NCBI GenBank assembly: GCA_003695745.1
Contig: RFHW01000043.1
Coordinates: 1 to 7,596, forward strand
Direction: 5' to 3'
Source: Methanobacteriota archaeon
GTDB lineage: Archaea; Hydrothermarchaeota; Hydrothermarchaeia; Hydrothermarchaeales; SZUA-236
DNA: 7,596 nt
Of the stretch, positions 1 through 5,193 are shown piece after piece; within the stretch, counting starts at the first letter, position 1; every line of letters starts with the position of its first letter. The notes under the pieces were generated by a model. It was not told the DNA's origin. It saw only the letters and a program-made list of their open reading frames with translations, and did no database searches. The position numbers and the translations under genes were made by a program.

Positions 1-1
1 G

Positions 2-496
2 AGGGAGAAGGGCGCGCCCTATGGCGTGGGTCTTCCTGTGCCGCCTGCAATCGACCTTGAATCATACATGGTGGATGTGCCGGGCTACACCAAGAGCCAG
101 GTTGGAGCCGGCATCGAATACGACATGAGCGCAAGGTACACAAAGAGGATAGGCCAGACAGTGATCGTGGAGATATACAGGCGGGCCGACGAGGCCGATG
201 CCCGGGCCTGGGTGGACCAGATTCAGTTCTCCCCTGGAGTGGAGAGCCGCGGCTGGAATTCGACCACCTTCATGGGGTATCCTGCGAGCGTTAAGAGCGT
301 GACCTACACGGCCTCGGACAACCTGAACGAGGAGATCTTCCTGAGGGTTGCAGTAGGGAATCTCGGCGTGTTCTCAAAGTTCACCCAGAGCGTCCGGAAG
401 TCAGATGCCGATCTCCTTCTCCACCCTGAGGTGGCCCGTGCCATGGTGGATGAGGTCACGGCCGCAGTCGTTAAAGCAATAGAGGAGAGCCAGTGA
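2..496 (+). CDS. Unidentified protein, 5' end outside window
   Basis: I do not recognise this gene. The reading frame is open from the first bases of the window to a TGA at 494-496, so the start lies upstream. A GTG at 26 and an ATG at 68 are in frame, but neither has a clear Shine-Dalgarno sequence, so I treat the gene as 5'-truncated by the window. The visible 165 residues have no strongly hydrophobic segment and no cysteines. They alternate short beta-like stretches (TVIVEIYRR, EIFLRVAVGN) with aromatic and glycine residues, and end in an amphipathic helix rich in Ala, Val and Glu. That pattern suggests a globular beta-rich domain with a C-terminal helix, perhaps the soluble end of a secreted or membrane-anchored protein; this is inference. 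It converges on the CBS-domain gene across an 84-base gap. That the frame is coding is fairly sure; the function is unknown. Confidence 0.7.
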   Translation, partial: REKGAPYGVGLPVPPAIDLESYMVDVPGYTKSQVGAGIEYDMSARYTKRIGQTVIVEIYRRADEADARAWVDQIQFSPGVESRGWNSTTFMGYPASVKSVTYTASDNLNEEIFLRVAVGNLGVFSKFTQSVRKSDADLLLHPEVARAMVDEVTAAVVKAIEESQ

Positions 497-580
497 TGGG
501 GGTGCCCGGCGAAGAGAGTGGACGATATAACAGGGTGCAGGCTCCATCGGACGGTCCTTTAATTCGCTGAAAAGAGGTCT

Positions 581-988
581 CTATGTGTAATATGGGTAGT
601 ATTCGGACTCGCTGTTCACCTTCTTGGCCTTCACAACGTCCTTGAGGGCCACGATGCCGGTGAGCTTCTTATTCTTCACCACAGGCAGGCGTCTTATGAG
701 GTGGGCTGCCATGATCTTGGCCGCCTTCTCCACCGTCTCCTCCTCATCTATGGTTTTCAGGTCTGTTGTCATCACGTCCTTCACCGGGGTGTCGAGGGCT
801 CTTCCTTCTGCGACGACCTTGTATATGATGTCTGTCTCGGTGATGATGCCTAAAGGGCGGTCCTTGTCATCGGTGATGATGAGGGAGCCTATCTTCGCAT
901 CTTTCATCTGCCGTGCGGCATCGTATATGGTGGCCGAGGGCTGTACCGTGACAGCAGGCTTTGACATGATGTTCTTCACAAGCGCCAT
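581..988 (-). CDS. Tandem CBS-domain protein, small nucleotide-binding regulator type
   Basis: A stand-alone CBS pair (Bateman module) of 135 residues. The first CBS repeat covers about residues 5-60 (IMSKPAVTV, then GIITETDI). The second covers about 66-122 (DVMTTDLKTI, LIRRLPVV, then GIVALKDVV). In this family the G-h-x-T/S-x-x-D signature binds the ribose/phosphate of adenine nucleotides. Repeat 1 has it intact; repeat 2 has Ala at the T/S place, so one site may bind differently. The tail ends in a Tyr-rich SEYYPYYT. No enzyme domain is attached, so the partner is unknown. I start at the ATG at 988. The frame stays open to a TTG at 1015, but the likely TATA element at 1018-1025 would place transcription start near 996, downstream of that TTG. 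A weak GGTAG lies just before the ATG. Divergent from the membrane gene at 1140. Fold very likely; ligand and target unknown. Confidence 0.9.
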   Translation of the reverse strand: MALVKNIMSKPAVTVQPSATIYDAARQMKDAKIGSLIITDDKDRPLGIITETDIIYKVVAEGRALDTPVKDVMTTDLKTIDEEETVEKAAKIMAAHLIRRLPVVKNKKLTGIVALKDVVKAKKVNSESEYYPYYT

Positions 989-1017
989 TTCTACCACAGA
1001 GATATTGCCGTTCAAAA

Positions 1018-1025
1018 GATATAAT
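1018..1025 (-). promoter_or_regulatory. Probable TATA element for the CBS-domain gene
   Basis: Read on the minus strand the segment is ACATTATATC, an AT-rich core in otherwise GC-rich DNA. It lies about 25 bases before position 996, which would give the CBS gene a leader of only about 8 bases before its ATG at 988. The TATATAAA at 1070-1077, read on the same strand, is an alternative and would give a leader near 60 bases. Prediction only. Confidence 0.45.
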
Positions 1026-1069
1026 GTTATCGGTCTTTCGCCGTGTTCATGGGGCTGTCAAGGATTAAC

Positions 1070-1077
1070 TTTATATA
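1070..1077 (+). promoter_or_regulatory. TATA element for the membrane-protein gene
   Basis: The segment reads TTTATATA, the classic euryarchaeal box A, inside ACTTTATATATG. Transcription would start near 1098-1100, leaving a leader of about 40 bases before the GTG start at 1140. The core is close to symmetric, so it might also fire towards the CBS gene. Confidence 0.65.
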
Positions 1078-1124
1078 TGAAAAAGAGAAATTTCCCTAAA
1101 AACAGGCTGTTCAAGAGGATTTAC

Positions 1125-1133
1125 GAGGAGGTG
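1125..1133 (+). promoter_or_regulatory. Strong Shine-Dalgarno that fixes a GTG start
   Basis: GAGGAGGTG is nearly a perfect anti-16S match and ends 6 bases before the GTG at 1140. This supports GTG as the initiation codon for the membrane-protein gene, which has no ATG nearby in frame. Confidence 0.75.
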
Positions 1134-1139
1134 TTATAG

Positions 1140-1748
1140 GTGGCTCCCATCCTTTTAGTAGTTGCGGCCTTCGCGGTGATAGGCGCCGGCCTCAAGCTGA
1201 TTGATGAGGCCTTTGATGAGGGGACCTTTGAGAAGGGAAGGGCCTCTGCCATTGCCTTCCTGCTTCTCCTGATCTGGATAGGGATCTCGGCCCTTGATGA
1301 GGGTTCGGCCACCATACTCCTGTCCATACTCACAGGCGTGCTCCTCACAGGGAAGATCGACAACAAGGTCTTCGGGCTCTGCACCGCCACCATCCTTGGC
1401 GTGCTCCTTTTCCTGCAGCGGCTCCTCTGGCCTCCCCTGCTGTTCCTGACCGGTGCAGGCGTCATCGATGAGAAGGGCAACGACTACGTGGACGCCCATC
1501 GGGCCAACCGGTTCGTGAGCTTCTTCTTCCTCCACCGCTTCACCATGAAGATAGGCGTGGCCCTGGTCTGCGCTGCAGGGGTCTTCCCATGGCATTATCT
1601 CCTGGCCTTCCTGCTCTTTGACATAGGCTATGACACAGTCGGCATCCTCAGCCGCCACTACAGCCGGGCGCAGGACGGTGTGGGTGAGACACGGTCCCCT
1701 GGCAGGGACATACCTGCTGTGACCCTGGCTCTCCAGTGCCACGAGTAG
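1140..1748 (+). CDS. Polytopic membrane protein of unknown function
   Basis: A 202-residue integral membrane protein whose family I cannot name. Hydrophobic segments lie at about residues 2-20, 36-53, 57-71, 76-106 (probably two passes) and 136-162, giving five or six spans. Acidic loops are conspicuous after span 1 (LKLIDEAFDEGTFEKG) and before span 3 (ALDEGS). A longer polar loop runs through about 107-130 (VIDEKGNDYVDAHRAN), and the hydrophilic C-terminal 35 residues are Arg/Ser-rich. No transporter or enzyme signature is evident. Start is the GTG at 1140, set by a strong Shine-Dalgarno. It has its own TATA box and is followed by a T-tract, then by another promoter, so it is probably a single-gene transcript. 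The last 30 codons are unlike a membrane protein; the frame there is uninterrupted, so I keep the full length. Confidence 0.8.
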   Translation: MAPILLVVAAFAVIGAGLKLIDEAFDEGTFEKGRASAIAFLLLLIWIGISALDEGSATILLSILTGVLLTGKIDNKVFGLCTATILGVLLFLQRLLWPPLLFLTGAGVIDEKGNDYVDAHRANRFVSFFFLHRFTMKIGVALVCAAGVFPWHYLLAFLLFDIGYDTVGILSRHYSRAQDGVGETRSPGRDIPAVTLALQCHE

Positions 1749-1771
1749 GATTTCCGGGCGTCTGCAGAGCT

Positions 1772-1776
1772 CTTTT
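1772..1776 (+). terminator. Possible T-tract terminator after the membrane-protein gene
   Basis: A run of five T on the coding strand, 24 bases after the TAG at 1746-1748 and ahead of the next promoter. Archaeal intrinsic termination relies on T-tracts, but this one is short and has no convincing hairpin. Confidence 0.3.
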
Positions 1777-1807
1777 TGCCTGCGCAGAATGCAGGGGGAC
1801 AGTCACC

Positions 1808-1815
1808 TTTATATA
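1808..1815 (+). promoter_or_regulatory. TATA element of the tail-anchored protein-birA operon
   Basis: TTTATATA within CACCTTTATATATATG is a canonical archaeal box A. Transcription should begin about 25 bases downstream, near 1836-1838. That lies immediately before an in-frame GTG at 1839 and about 28 bases before the ATG at 1866. Confidence 0.65.
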
Positions 1816-1865
1816 TATGTTTAAACAAAAATCTATTGGTGAAGACCTTGGAAGCCTCGACCATT

Positions 1866-2075
1866 ATGCGTAAAAAGGAACCAGTCTCAAGGGATGTAAG
1901 AGAGCTTCAGCTGAAGATAATCGACCTAGAGAACAAGCTCGCCACACTGGAAAAGAAAGGCGCCCGCATAAGGCCCATCGACCTCATCACCATATCCTTC
2001 TTTGCCACCATAAACAGCGCCATAATCGTGGTCACCATACTCCTGCTGCTTTTTTTAAAGATGAAGCTCCTATAG
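1866..2075 (+). CDS. Small tail-anchored coiled-coil membrane protein
   Basis: A 69-residue protein of no family I recognise. Residues 1-36 are charged, with a short heptad-like coiled coil (about 11-32, ELQLKIIDLENKLATLEKK). Residues 41-63 form one hydrophobic span next to the C-terminus, followed by a Lys-containing tail (KMKLL). That is the layout of a C-tail-anchored protein with its coiled coil facing the cytoplasm. I use the ATG at 1866. The frame is open further upstream, but the TATA at 1808-1815 rules out starts before about 1836. A GTG at 1839 would make an almost leaderless 78-residue version and cannot be excluded. The stop lies 7 bases before birA, so the two are probably co-transcribed and perhaps translationally coupled. 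A link to biotin metabolism is only guilt by association. Confidence 0.75.
   Translation: MRKKEPVSRDVRELQLKIIDLENKLATLEKKGARIRPIDLITISFFATINSAIIVVTILLLLFLKMKLL
2050..2056 (+). promoter_or_regulatory. T7 homopolymer in the coding sequence just before birA
   Basis: Seven T in a row encode part of the Leu/Phe membrane segment of the small protein and end 26 bases before the birA start codon. T-tracts act as archaeal termination signals, so partial termination could lower birA expression relative to the first gene. Equally it may be a by-product of CTT-TTT-TTA codons. Confidence 0.25.
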
Positions 2076-2082
2076 AAATCCC

Positions 2083-3039
2083 ATGGAGTATGAGAGCCTC
2101 ATAATCGACGCCCTGCTGGAAGCGGGCGCAAAACCGGTCTCTGGCGAGGAGCTTGCAGGGAGGCTCGGCATATCCCGGACCGCTGTGTGGAAGCACATCA
2201 GAGCGCTTCAGAGAGAGGGATATCACATAGAGGTGCTGAGGGGAAGGGGATATGCGCTGAAAGGGCTGAGCAGCCGGCCCCTTGAAAGGGAGGTGAGAAG
2301 AGGCCTTTCCACCAGGCGCTTTGGGAAGCGGGTCATCTACTATGAAAGGGTGGGTTCAACAAACGATGTGGCGCGGGAGCTTGCAAGGCAGGGCGCCGAG
2401 GAGGGGACAGTGGTCATCGCCGGGGAGCAGACCAGAGGCCGGGGCAGGCTTGACCGGAGCTGGGAATCCCCTGAAGGCGGGGTATTCCTCTCCCTTATTG
2501 TGCGGCCCCATATCCCTCCTGCGGCCATCTCACGGCTCAGCCTCCTTGCAGGTCTTGCCGCCGCAAAGGCCGCTGAATCCTTCAGCGGCGTTCCCATAGG
2601 GCTCAAATGGCCCAACGACCTCATGGTGGATGACAGAAAGGTGGGCGGGGTGCTCTGCGAGATGGAGGGCGAGGCTGAACGGGTGGACTTCGCGATTGTG
2701 GGCATCGGCATAGACGCAAACTGCGACGTCTCAGTGGACATACCCACCACGTCCCTCAAGAAGGAGGCCGGCGCAGCTGTGGATATCACAGGGCTGATAA
2801 GGGAGGTGCTGAGGGTGTTTGAGAACCTTTATGAAGGGTTCCTCCGAGGCGCCGCAGATTTTCTGGAGGATTATAAGGAGAGGTCCCAGACCCTTGGAAA
2901 GGATGTGAAGATACTCCAGCCAAAAAGGGAGATCGCTGGAAAGGCCGTGGACATAGACGGGGAGGGCGCCCTTGTGCTCAGGCTACGGGACGGCTCATAT
3001 GAGAGGGTGCTTTCAGGGGACTGCATCCATCTGAGATAG
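2083..3039 (+). CDS. birA: Bifunctional biotin protein ligase / biotin operon repressor BirA
   Basis: BirA activates biotin with ATP to biotinyl-5'-AMP and transfers it to a lysine on a biotin-carrier domain. The 318 residues show the full bifunctional layout. An N-terminal winged HTH covers about 1-60; its recognition helix SRTAVWKHIRAL resembles that of E. coli BirA. The catalytic domain covers about 80-262, with the ATP/biotin loop GRGRLDR at 119-125, KWPND at 175-179, the likely catalytic Lys186 in DDRKVGG, and GIGIDAN at 207-213. A small C-terminal SH3-like domain covers about 271-318. The loop has Asp where E. coli has Gly, a common archaeal-type variation as far as I recall. The start ATG has no clear Shine-Dalgarno but lies 7 bases after the upstream stop, which suggests coupling. 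An operator-like repeat before bioY in this window fits a repressor role. Very confident. Confidence 0.96.
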   Translation: MEYESLIIDALLEAGAKPVSGEELAGRLGISRTAVWKHIRALQREGYHIEVLRGRGYALKGLSSRPLEREVRRGLSTRRFGKRVIYYERVGSTNDVARELARQGAEEGTVVIAGEQTRGRGRLDRSWESPEGGVFLSLIVRPHIPPAAISRLSLLAGLAAAKAAESFSGVPIGLKWPNDLMVDDRKVGGVLCEMEGEAERVDFAIVGIGIDANCDVSVDIPTTSLKKEAGAAVDITGLIREVLRVFENLYEGFLRGAADFLEDYKERSQTLGKDVKILQPKREIAGKAVDIDGEGALVLRLRDGSYERVLSGDCIHLR

Positions 3040-3047
3040 CCGTAATG

Positions 3048-3054
3048 TTTATTA
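3048..3054 (+). promoter_or_regulatory. Possible TATA element for the PAS-domain gene
   Basis: TTTATTA lies in the 81-base gap after birA; TGTATATG at 3068-3075 is a second candidate. Either would start a transcript upstream of the ATG at 3121. Both are weaker matches than the other promoters here, so read-through from birA is also possible. Confidence 0.35.
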
Positions 3055-3120
3055 GCGATGGCAAGCCTGTATATGGGTAGGATGGACTGGTATGGGATGT
3101 CCAGCTGAAGGTGCAGGGAC

Positions 3121-4365
3121 ATGAGCAGATACATGTGTGTGGAGGAAGGGCTCGGAGAGAGGTGGGTTATGAGGGCACAGGGCATAACATTGTCTCACGA
3201 GGAGGATGGCGAGGCTCAGGAGGGGCGAGGGAGGGTGCTGCCCAGCTGGATACGGCGGCGGTGCATGGGGATCTCCATAGGAGCCACCGGCTGGGCGCTG
3301 CTCCTCTTCTACCTCGTCTATGAATATGAGGAGTACGGCAGCCTCGCCGGCCTGCTGGCCCATGTTGGCAACCCAAACCCAATACCCATGGCCTTCCATG
3401 TGATGGTCTTTCTGGCCCCTGCAATCTCCATGTTCTTTGGTTATCTGACCGAGAAGAAGATGGCGCTGGAGCATGAGGTGAGGGGGGCGAAGGGACTGGT
3501 GCACAGCATAATCAATGGCTCTGCCGACGCCATCGTCACCACAGCCAAAGATGGGACCATAACCACATGGAACAAGGGGGCTGAGGAGCTCTACGGCTAC
3601 AGGGCAGAGGAGGTTCTGGGAAGACCTGTGAACGGCATATATCCTGAGGAGCTCAAGGCCGAGAGGCGGAAGTGGCAGAGGGCCATAGCCGATGGCAGGA
3701 CGCTGAGAAACATCCCGGCCCGGATATATAATAAGAAGGGCGAGCTTGTGGAGATCAGCCTCTCCCTTTCGCCGCTGAAGGATGAGAGCGGCGCGGTGAT
3801 CGGAGCGGTGGGTGTCTCAAAGGAGGTGACAGAGCACCGGCGGATGGAGGAGGAGATAGCGGCTGAGAAGATCAAGCTTGAGAGCATCGTCAGTGGGATC
3901 GGCGCCGGCCTCTCCCTCCTTGATTCAGAGGCCAAGGTCGTCTGGGCCAACGAGGTGCTTCAGGATTGGTTCGGACCCCTTGAGAATATCAGGGGGAGAC
4001 GCTGCTATGAGCTCTGCAATGTCAAAGACCCAGAAAGAGAATGCGCCGCCCTGCGCACATTGAGGAGCGGGCAGGTAGAGCATTGCGAGACCTTTGCCAA
4101 AGACCGCAATGGTGTGGGAAGGTATTTCCAGCTCACCACAGCCCCCATAAAGGACAAGGCTGGAAAGACGGTCCAGATCGTTGAGCTCACCCAGGACATC
4201 ACTGAGAGGAAGGAGGCTGAGAAGGCGCTGCGGGAGAAGATGGAGGAGCTTGAGAGGTGGCAGAAGCACACCGTGGGCAGGGAGGTGAGGATGGCGGAGC
4301 TGAAAAAGAGGATCAGGGAGCTTGAGGCGGAGGTGGAGAGGCTGAAAAAGAAGAGAGGAAGGTAG
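3121..4365 (+). CDS. Membrane-bound double-PAS sensor protein without a kinase domain
   Basis: A 414-residue sensor. Two membrane spans (about 50-67 and 90-109) enclose a short loop. They are followed by PAS 1 (about 125-237, including IVTTAKDGTITTWNKGAEELYGY and ending KEVTEHRRMEEE), PAS 2 (about 252-364, ending QDITERKEAEKAL) and a charged coiled coil (about 365-412). The C-terminal LERWQKHTVGREVRMAELK stretch recurs, from memory, in PAS proteins of methanogens. There is no HisKA, HATPase, receiver or GGDEF domain, so output must go through a partner. PAS 2 has four cysteines (295, 299, 308, 322) in CYELC...C...C spacing, which may bind a metal or sense redox; this is inference. Start is unsure: ATG 3121 has GAAGGTG 7 bases upstream, while ATG 3169 has a better GAGAGGTG. 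The residues between are low-complexity and may not be translated. It converges on bioY, 6 bases apart. Confidence 0.88.
   Translation: MSRYMCVEEGLGERWVMRAQGITLSHEEDGEAQEGRGRVLPSWIRRRCMGISIGATGWALLLFYLVYEYEEYGSLAGLLAHVGNPNPIPMAFHVMVFLAPAISMFFGYLTEKKMALEHEVRGAKGLVHSIINGSADAIVTTAKDGTITTWNKGAEELYGYRAEEVLGRPVNGIYPEELKAERRKWQRAIADGRTLRNIPARIYNKKGELVEISLSLSPLKDESGAVIGAVGVSKEVTEHRRMEEEIAAEKIKLESIVSGIGAGLSLLDSEAKVVWANEVLQDWFGPLENIRGRRCYELCNVKDPERECAALRTLRSGQVEHCETFAKDRNGVGRYFQLTTAPIKDKAGKTVQIVELTQDITERKEAEKALREKMEELERWQKHTVGREVRMAELKKRIRELEAEVERLKKKRGR
3156..3163 (+). promoter_or_regulatory. Shine-Dalgarno pointing to an alternative start at 3169
   Basis: GAGAGGTG lies 5 bases before an in-frame ATG at 3169 (codon 17 of the long form). 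It is a better anti-16S match than the GAAGGTG before ATG 3121. If used, the sensor would be 398 residues, with all domains kept. Confidence 0.4.
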
Positions 4366-4366
4366 G

Positions 4367-4372
4367 TTTTTT
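4367..4372 (+). terminator. T6 tract ending the PAS-gene transcript
   Basis: Six T follow the TAG of the PAS gene after one base and run into the complement of the bioY stop codon. A T-tract directly after a stop fits archaeal intrinsic termination. For the opposite direction, a T5 run (minus-strand TTCTTTTTCAG near 4343-4352) lies inside the PAS gene, so the two 3' ends probably overlap. Confidence 0.45.
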
Positions 4373-5061
4373 CAGGCCCTGTCCCTCTCGTCTGCGAAGG
4401 GCTCCTTTGGAAGGAGCGCTGTTCCAAGCCCGGCTGCGGCCACTGCCTTCAGGATGTCGCCGGGGATGAAGGGCAGCACAGCGGCGGCCAGGGTCTCCCT
4501 CAATCCGAAGGTGGTGGTTCCAAGGGAGGTCATCACCCATTCCCTCAGCGCCGGTGTCGCCCTTGCCACATAATAGAACTGGGCTGCGCCCATGGCATAG
4601 ATTATGGCCACGCCTCCTAGCATGATTGCGAGCTGGGCCTTGGGTCTTCGGGCTGCCACATAGCTGTCTGTGAGATGCCCTATCAGGAAAGCAGCGGCCA
4701 CGAATCCTGCGATGTAGCCTCCTGTGGGCCCGAGGAGGACCTCCACCCCTCCGCTTGTGAAGGCGGCCTTCCCTGCCTTGGGAGCGAACCAGGGTATCCA
4801 CAGCGCCCCCAGCGCGGCGTAGATGAGCTGGCTTAAGCCCCCGTACCATCTGCCGAGGACGAATCCTGCGAGGAGCGCCGGGAAGACCTGGCCTGTTATA
4901 GGGACGGGTGTGAAGGGGAGGTATATCCTGATCTGCGCCGCAAGCCCTGTGAAGGCTGCAAAGGCCGTTGCCGCCGCCACCTTGTAGACAAAATCCATCT
5001 CATATCGTGTCTTGAAAAACTCGTATCTGGCTCTTTTGAATCCGTCCATGGTCAGCTCCAT
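4372..5061 (-). CDS. bioY: BioY, biotin-uptake S component
   Basis: BioY is the membrane substrate-binding subunit of the ECF-type biotin transporter. The 229-residue protein has six likely spans starting near residue 28. It carries the family signatures: PFTPVPITGQ at 49-58, the GPTGGY turn at 111-116, and PFIPGDILK at 197-205, whose Asp and Lys belong to the conserved biotin-pocket region. The N-terminal 25 residues are charged and probably cytoplasmic. ATG 5061 is preceded by a good GAGGTGAT (5067-5074 on this strand) at 6 bases, so the start is secure. No energy-coupling genes (ecfA/ecfT, bioM/bioN) lie nearby; BioY must recruit them from elsewhere or work alone, as some BioY proteins are reported to. 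A BirA-type operator lies in its promoter. With birA 2 kb away this indicates biotin salvage. Very confident. Confidence 0.96.
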   Translation of the reverse strand: MELTMDGFKRARYEFFKTRYEMDFVYKVAAATAFAAFTGLAAQIRIYLPFTPVPITGQVFPALLAGFVLGRWYGGLSQLIYAALGALWIPWFAPKAGKAAFTSGGVEVLLGPTGGYIAGFVAAAFLIGHLTDSYVAARRPKAQLAIMLGGVAIIYAMGAAQFYYVARATPALREWVMTSLGTTTFGLRETLAAAVLPFIPGDILKAVAAAGLGTALLPKEPFADERDRA

Positions 5062-5072
5062 CCTTCATCACC

Positions 5073-5104
5073 TCGTTAACCTTGCGTCTGAATATGGTTA
5101 ACAG
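5073..5104. promoter_or_regulatory. BirA-type operator in the bioY promoter
   Basis: Perfect 7-base inverted repeats, GTTAACC at 5075-5081 and GGTTAAC at 5096-5102, are separated by 14 bases. Extended to 9-base arms, each matches the TTGTTAACC form of the biotin operator at 8 of 9 places (consensus and 14-16 base spacing recalled from comparative work on BirA regulons). The site lies between the bioY TATA element and its Shine-Dalgarno, over the predicted transcription start near 5087. A BirA-biotinyl-AMP dimer bound here should block transcription. Confidence 0.8.
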
Positions 5105-5108
5105 CAGC

Positions 5109-5117
5109 TATTTATAA
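5109..5117 (-). promoter_or_regulatory. TATA element of bioY
   Basis: Read on the minus strand: AAAAATTATAAATAG, with TTATAAATA as the core and a purine run just upstream where TFB's BRE would be. Transcription would start near 5087, giving a leader of about 26 bases and placing the operator directly over the start point. Confidence 0.6.
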
Positions 5118-5157
5118 TTTTTGCCCGGCAACCACGCAGGCCAATGCCGTGAAAGGA

Positions 5158-5168
5158 AAAATACATAA
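5158..5168 (+). promoter_or_regulatory. Probable promoter of the Fe-S protein / RuBisCO-like unit
   Basis: AAAATACATAA is the only AT-rich core close to the ATG at 5194. Its centre is about 29 bases before that codon, so the transcript should begin at or within a few bases of the ATG. That fits the absence of any Shine-Dalgarno and suggests a leaderless mRNA. The TATTTATAA at 5109-5117 could serve as a more distant alternative. Confidence 0.45.
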
Positions 5169-5193
5169 TGTGCAGAGCGCCCTCTAAACATGT

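Noticed and set aside
624..1139. Long plus-strand open frame antisense to the CBS-domain gene, running through the divergent promoter region
   Set aside because: Its translation has no recognisable domain and it spans both predicted promoters; the opposite strand encodes a clear CBS pair.
1155..1742. 195-codon minus-strand open frame opposite the membrane-protein gene
   Set aside because: The translation is rich in Glu, Gly and His with no domain. The plus strand has a strong ribosome site, a TATA element and clear membrane spans.
1779..1795. CCTGC/GCAGG inverted repeat with a 7-base loop near the end of the membrane-protein gene
   Set aside because: A 5-base stem after, not before, the T-run does not make a terminator, and it is not near enough to the promoter core to be an operator with any confidence.
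1819..1826. GTTTAAAC palindrome downstream of the birA-operon TATA, considered as a second BirA site
   Set aside because: It is a single 8-base palindrome with no partner half-site at 14-16 bases; AT-rich promoter DNA produces such words easily.
4313..4849. Minus-strand open frame overlapping the bioY and PAS genes
   Set aside because: Low-complexity Arg/Gly-rich translation in a shifted frame; bioY itself accounts for the strand.
5190..5192. ATG four bases before the Fe-S protein start
   Set aside because: It is out of frame with the cysteine motifs and opens no domain-bearing protein.
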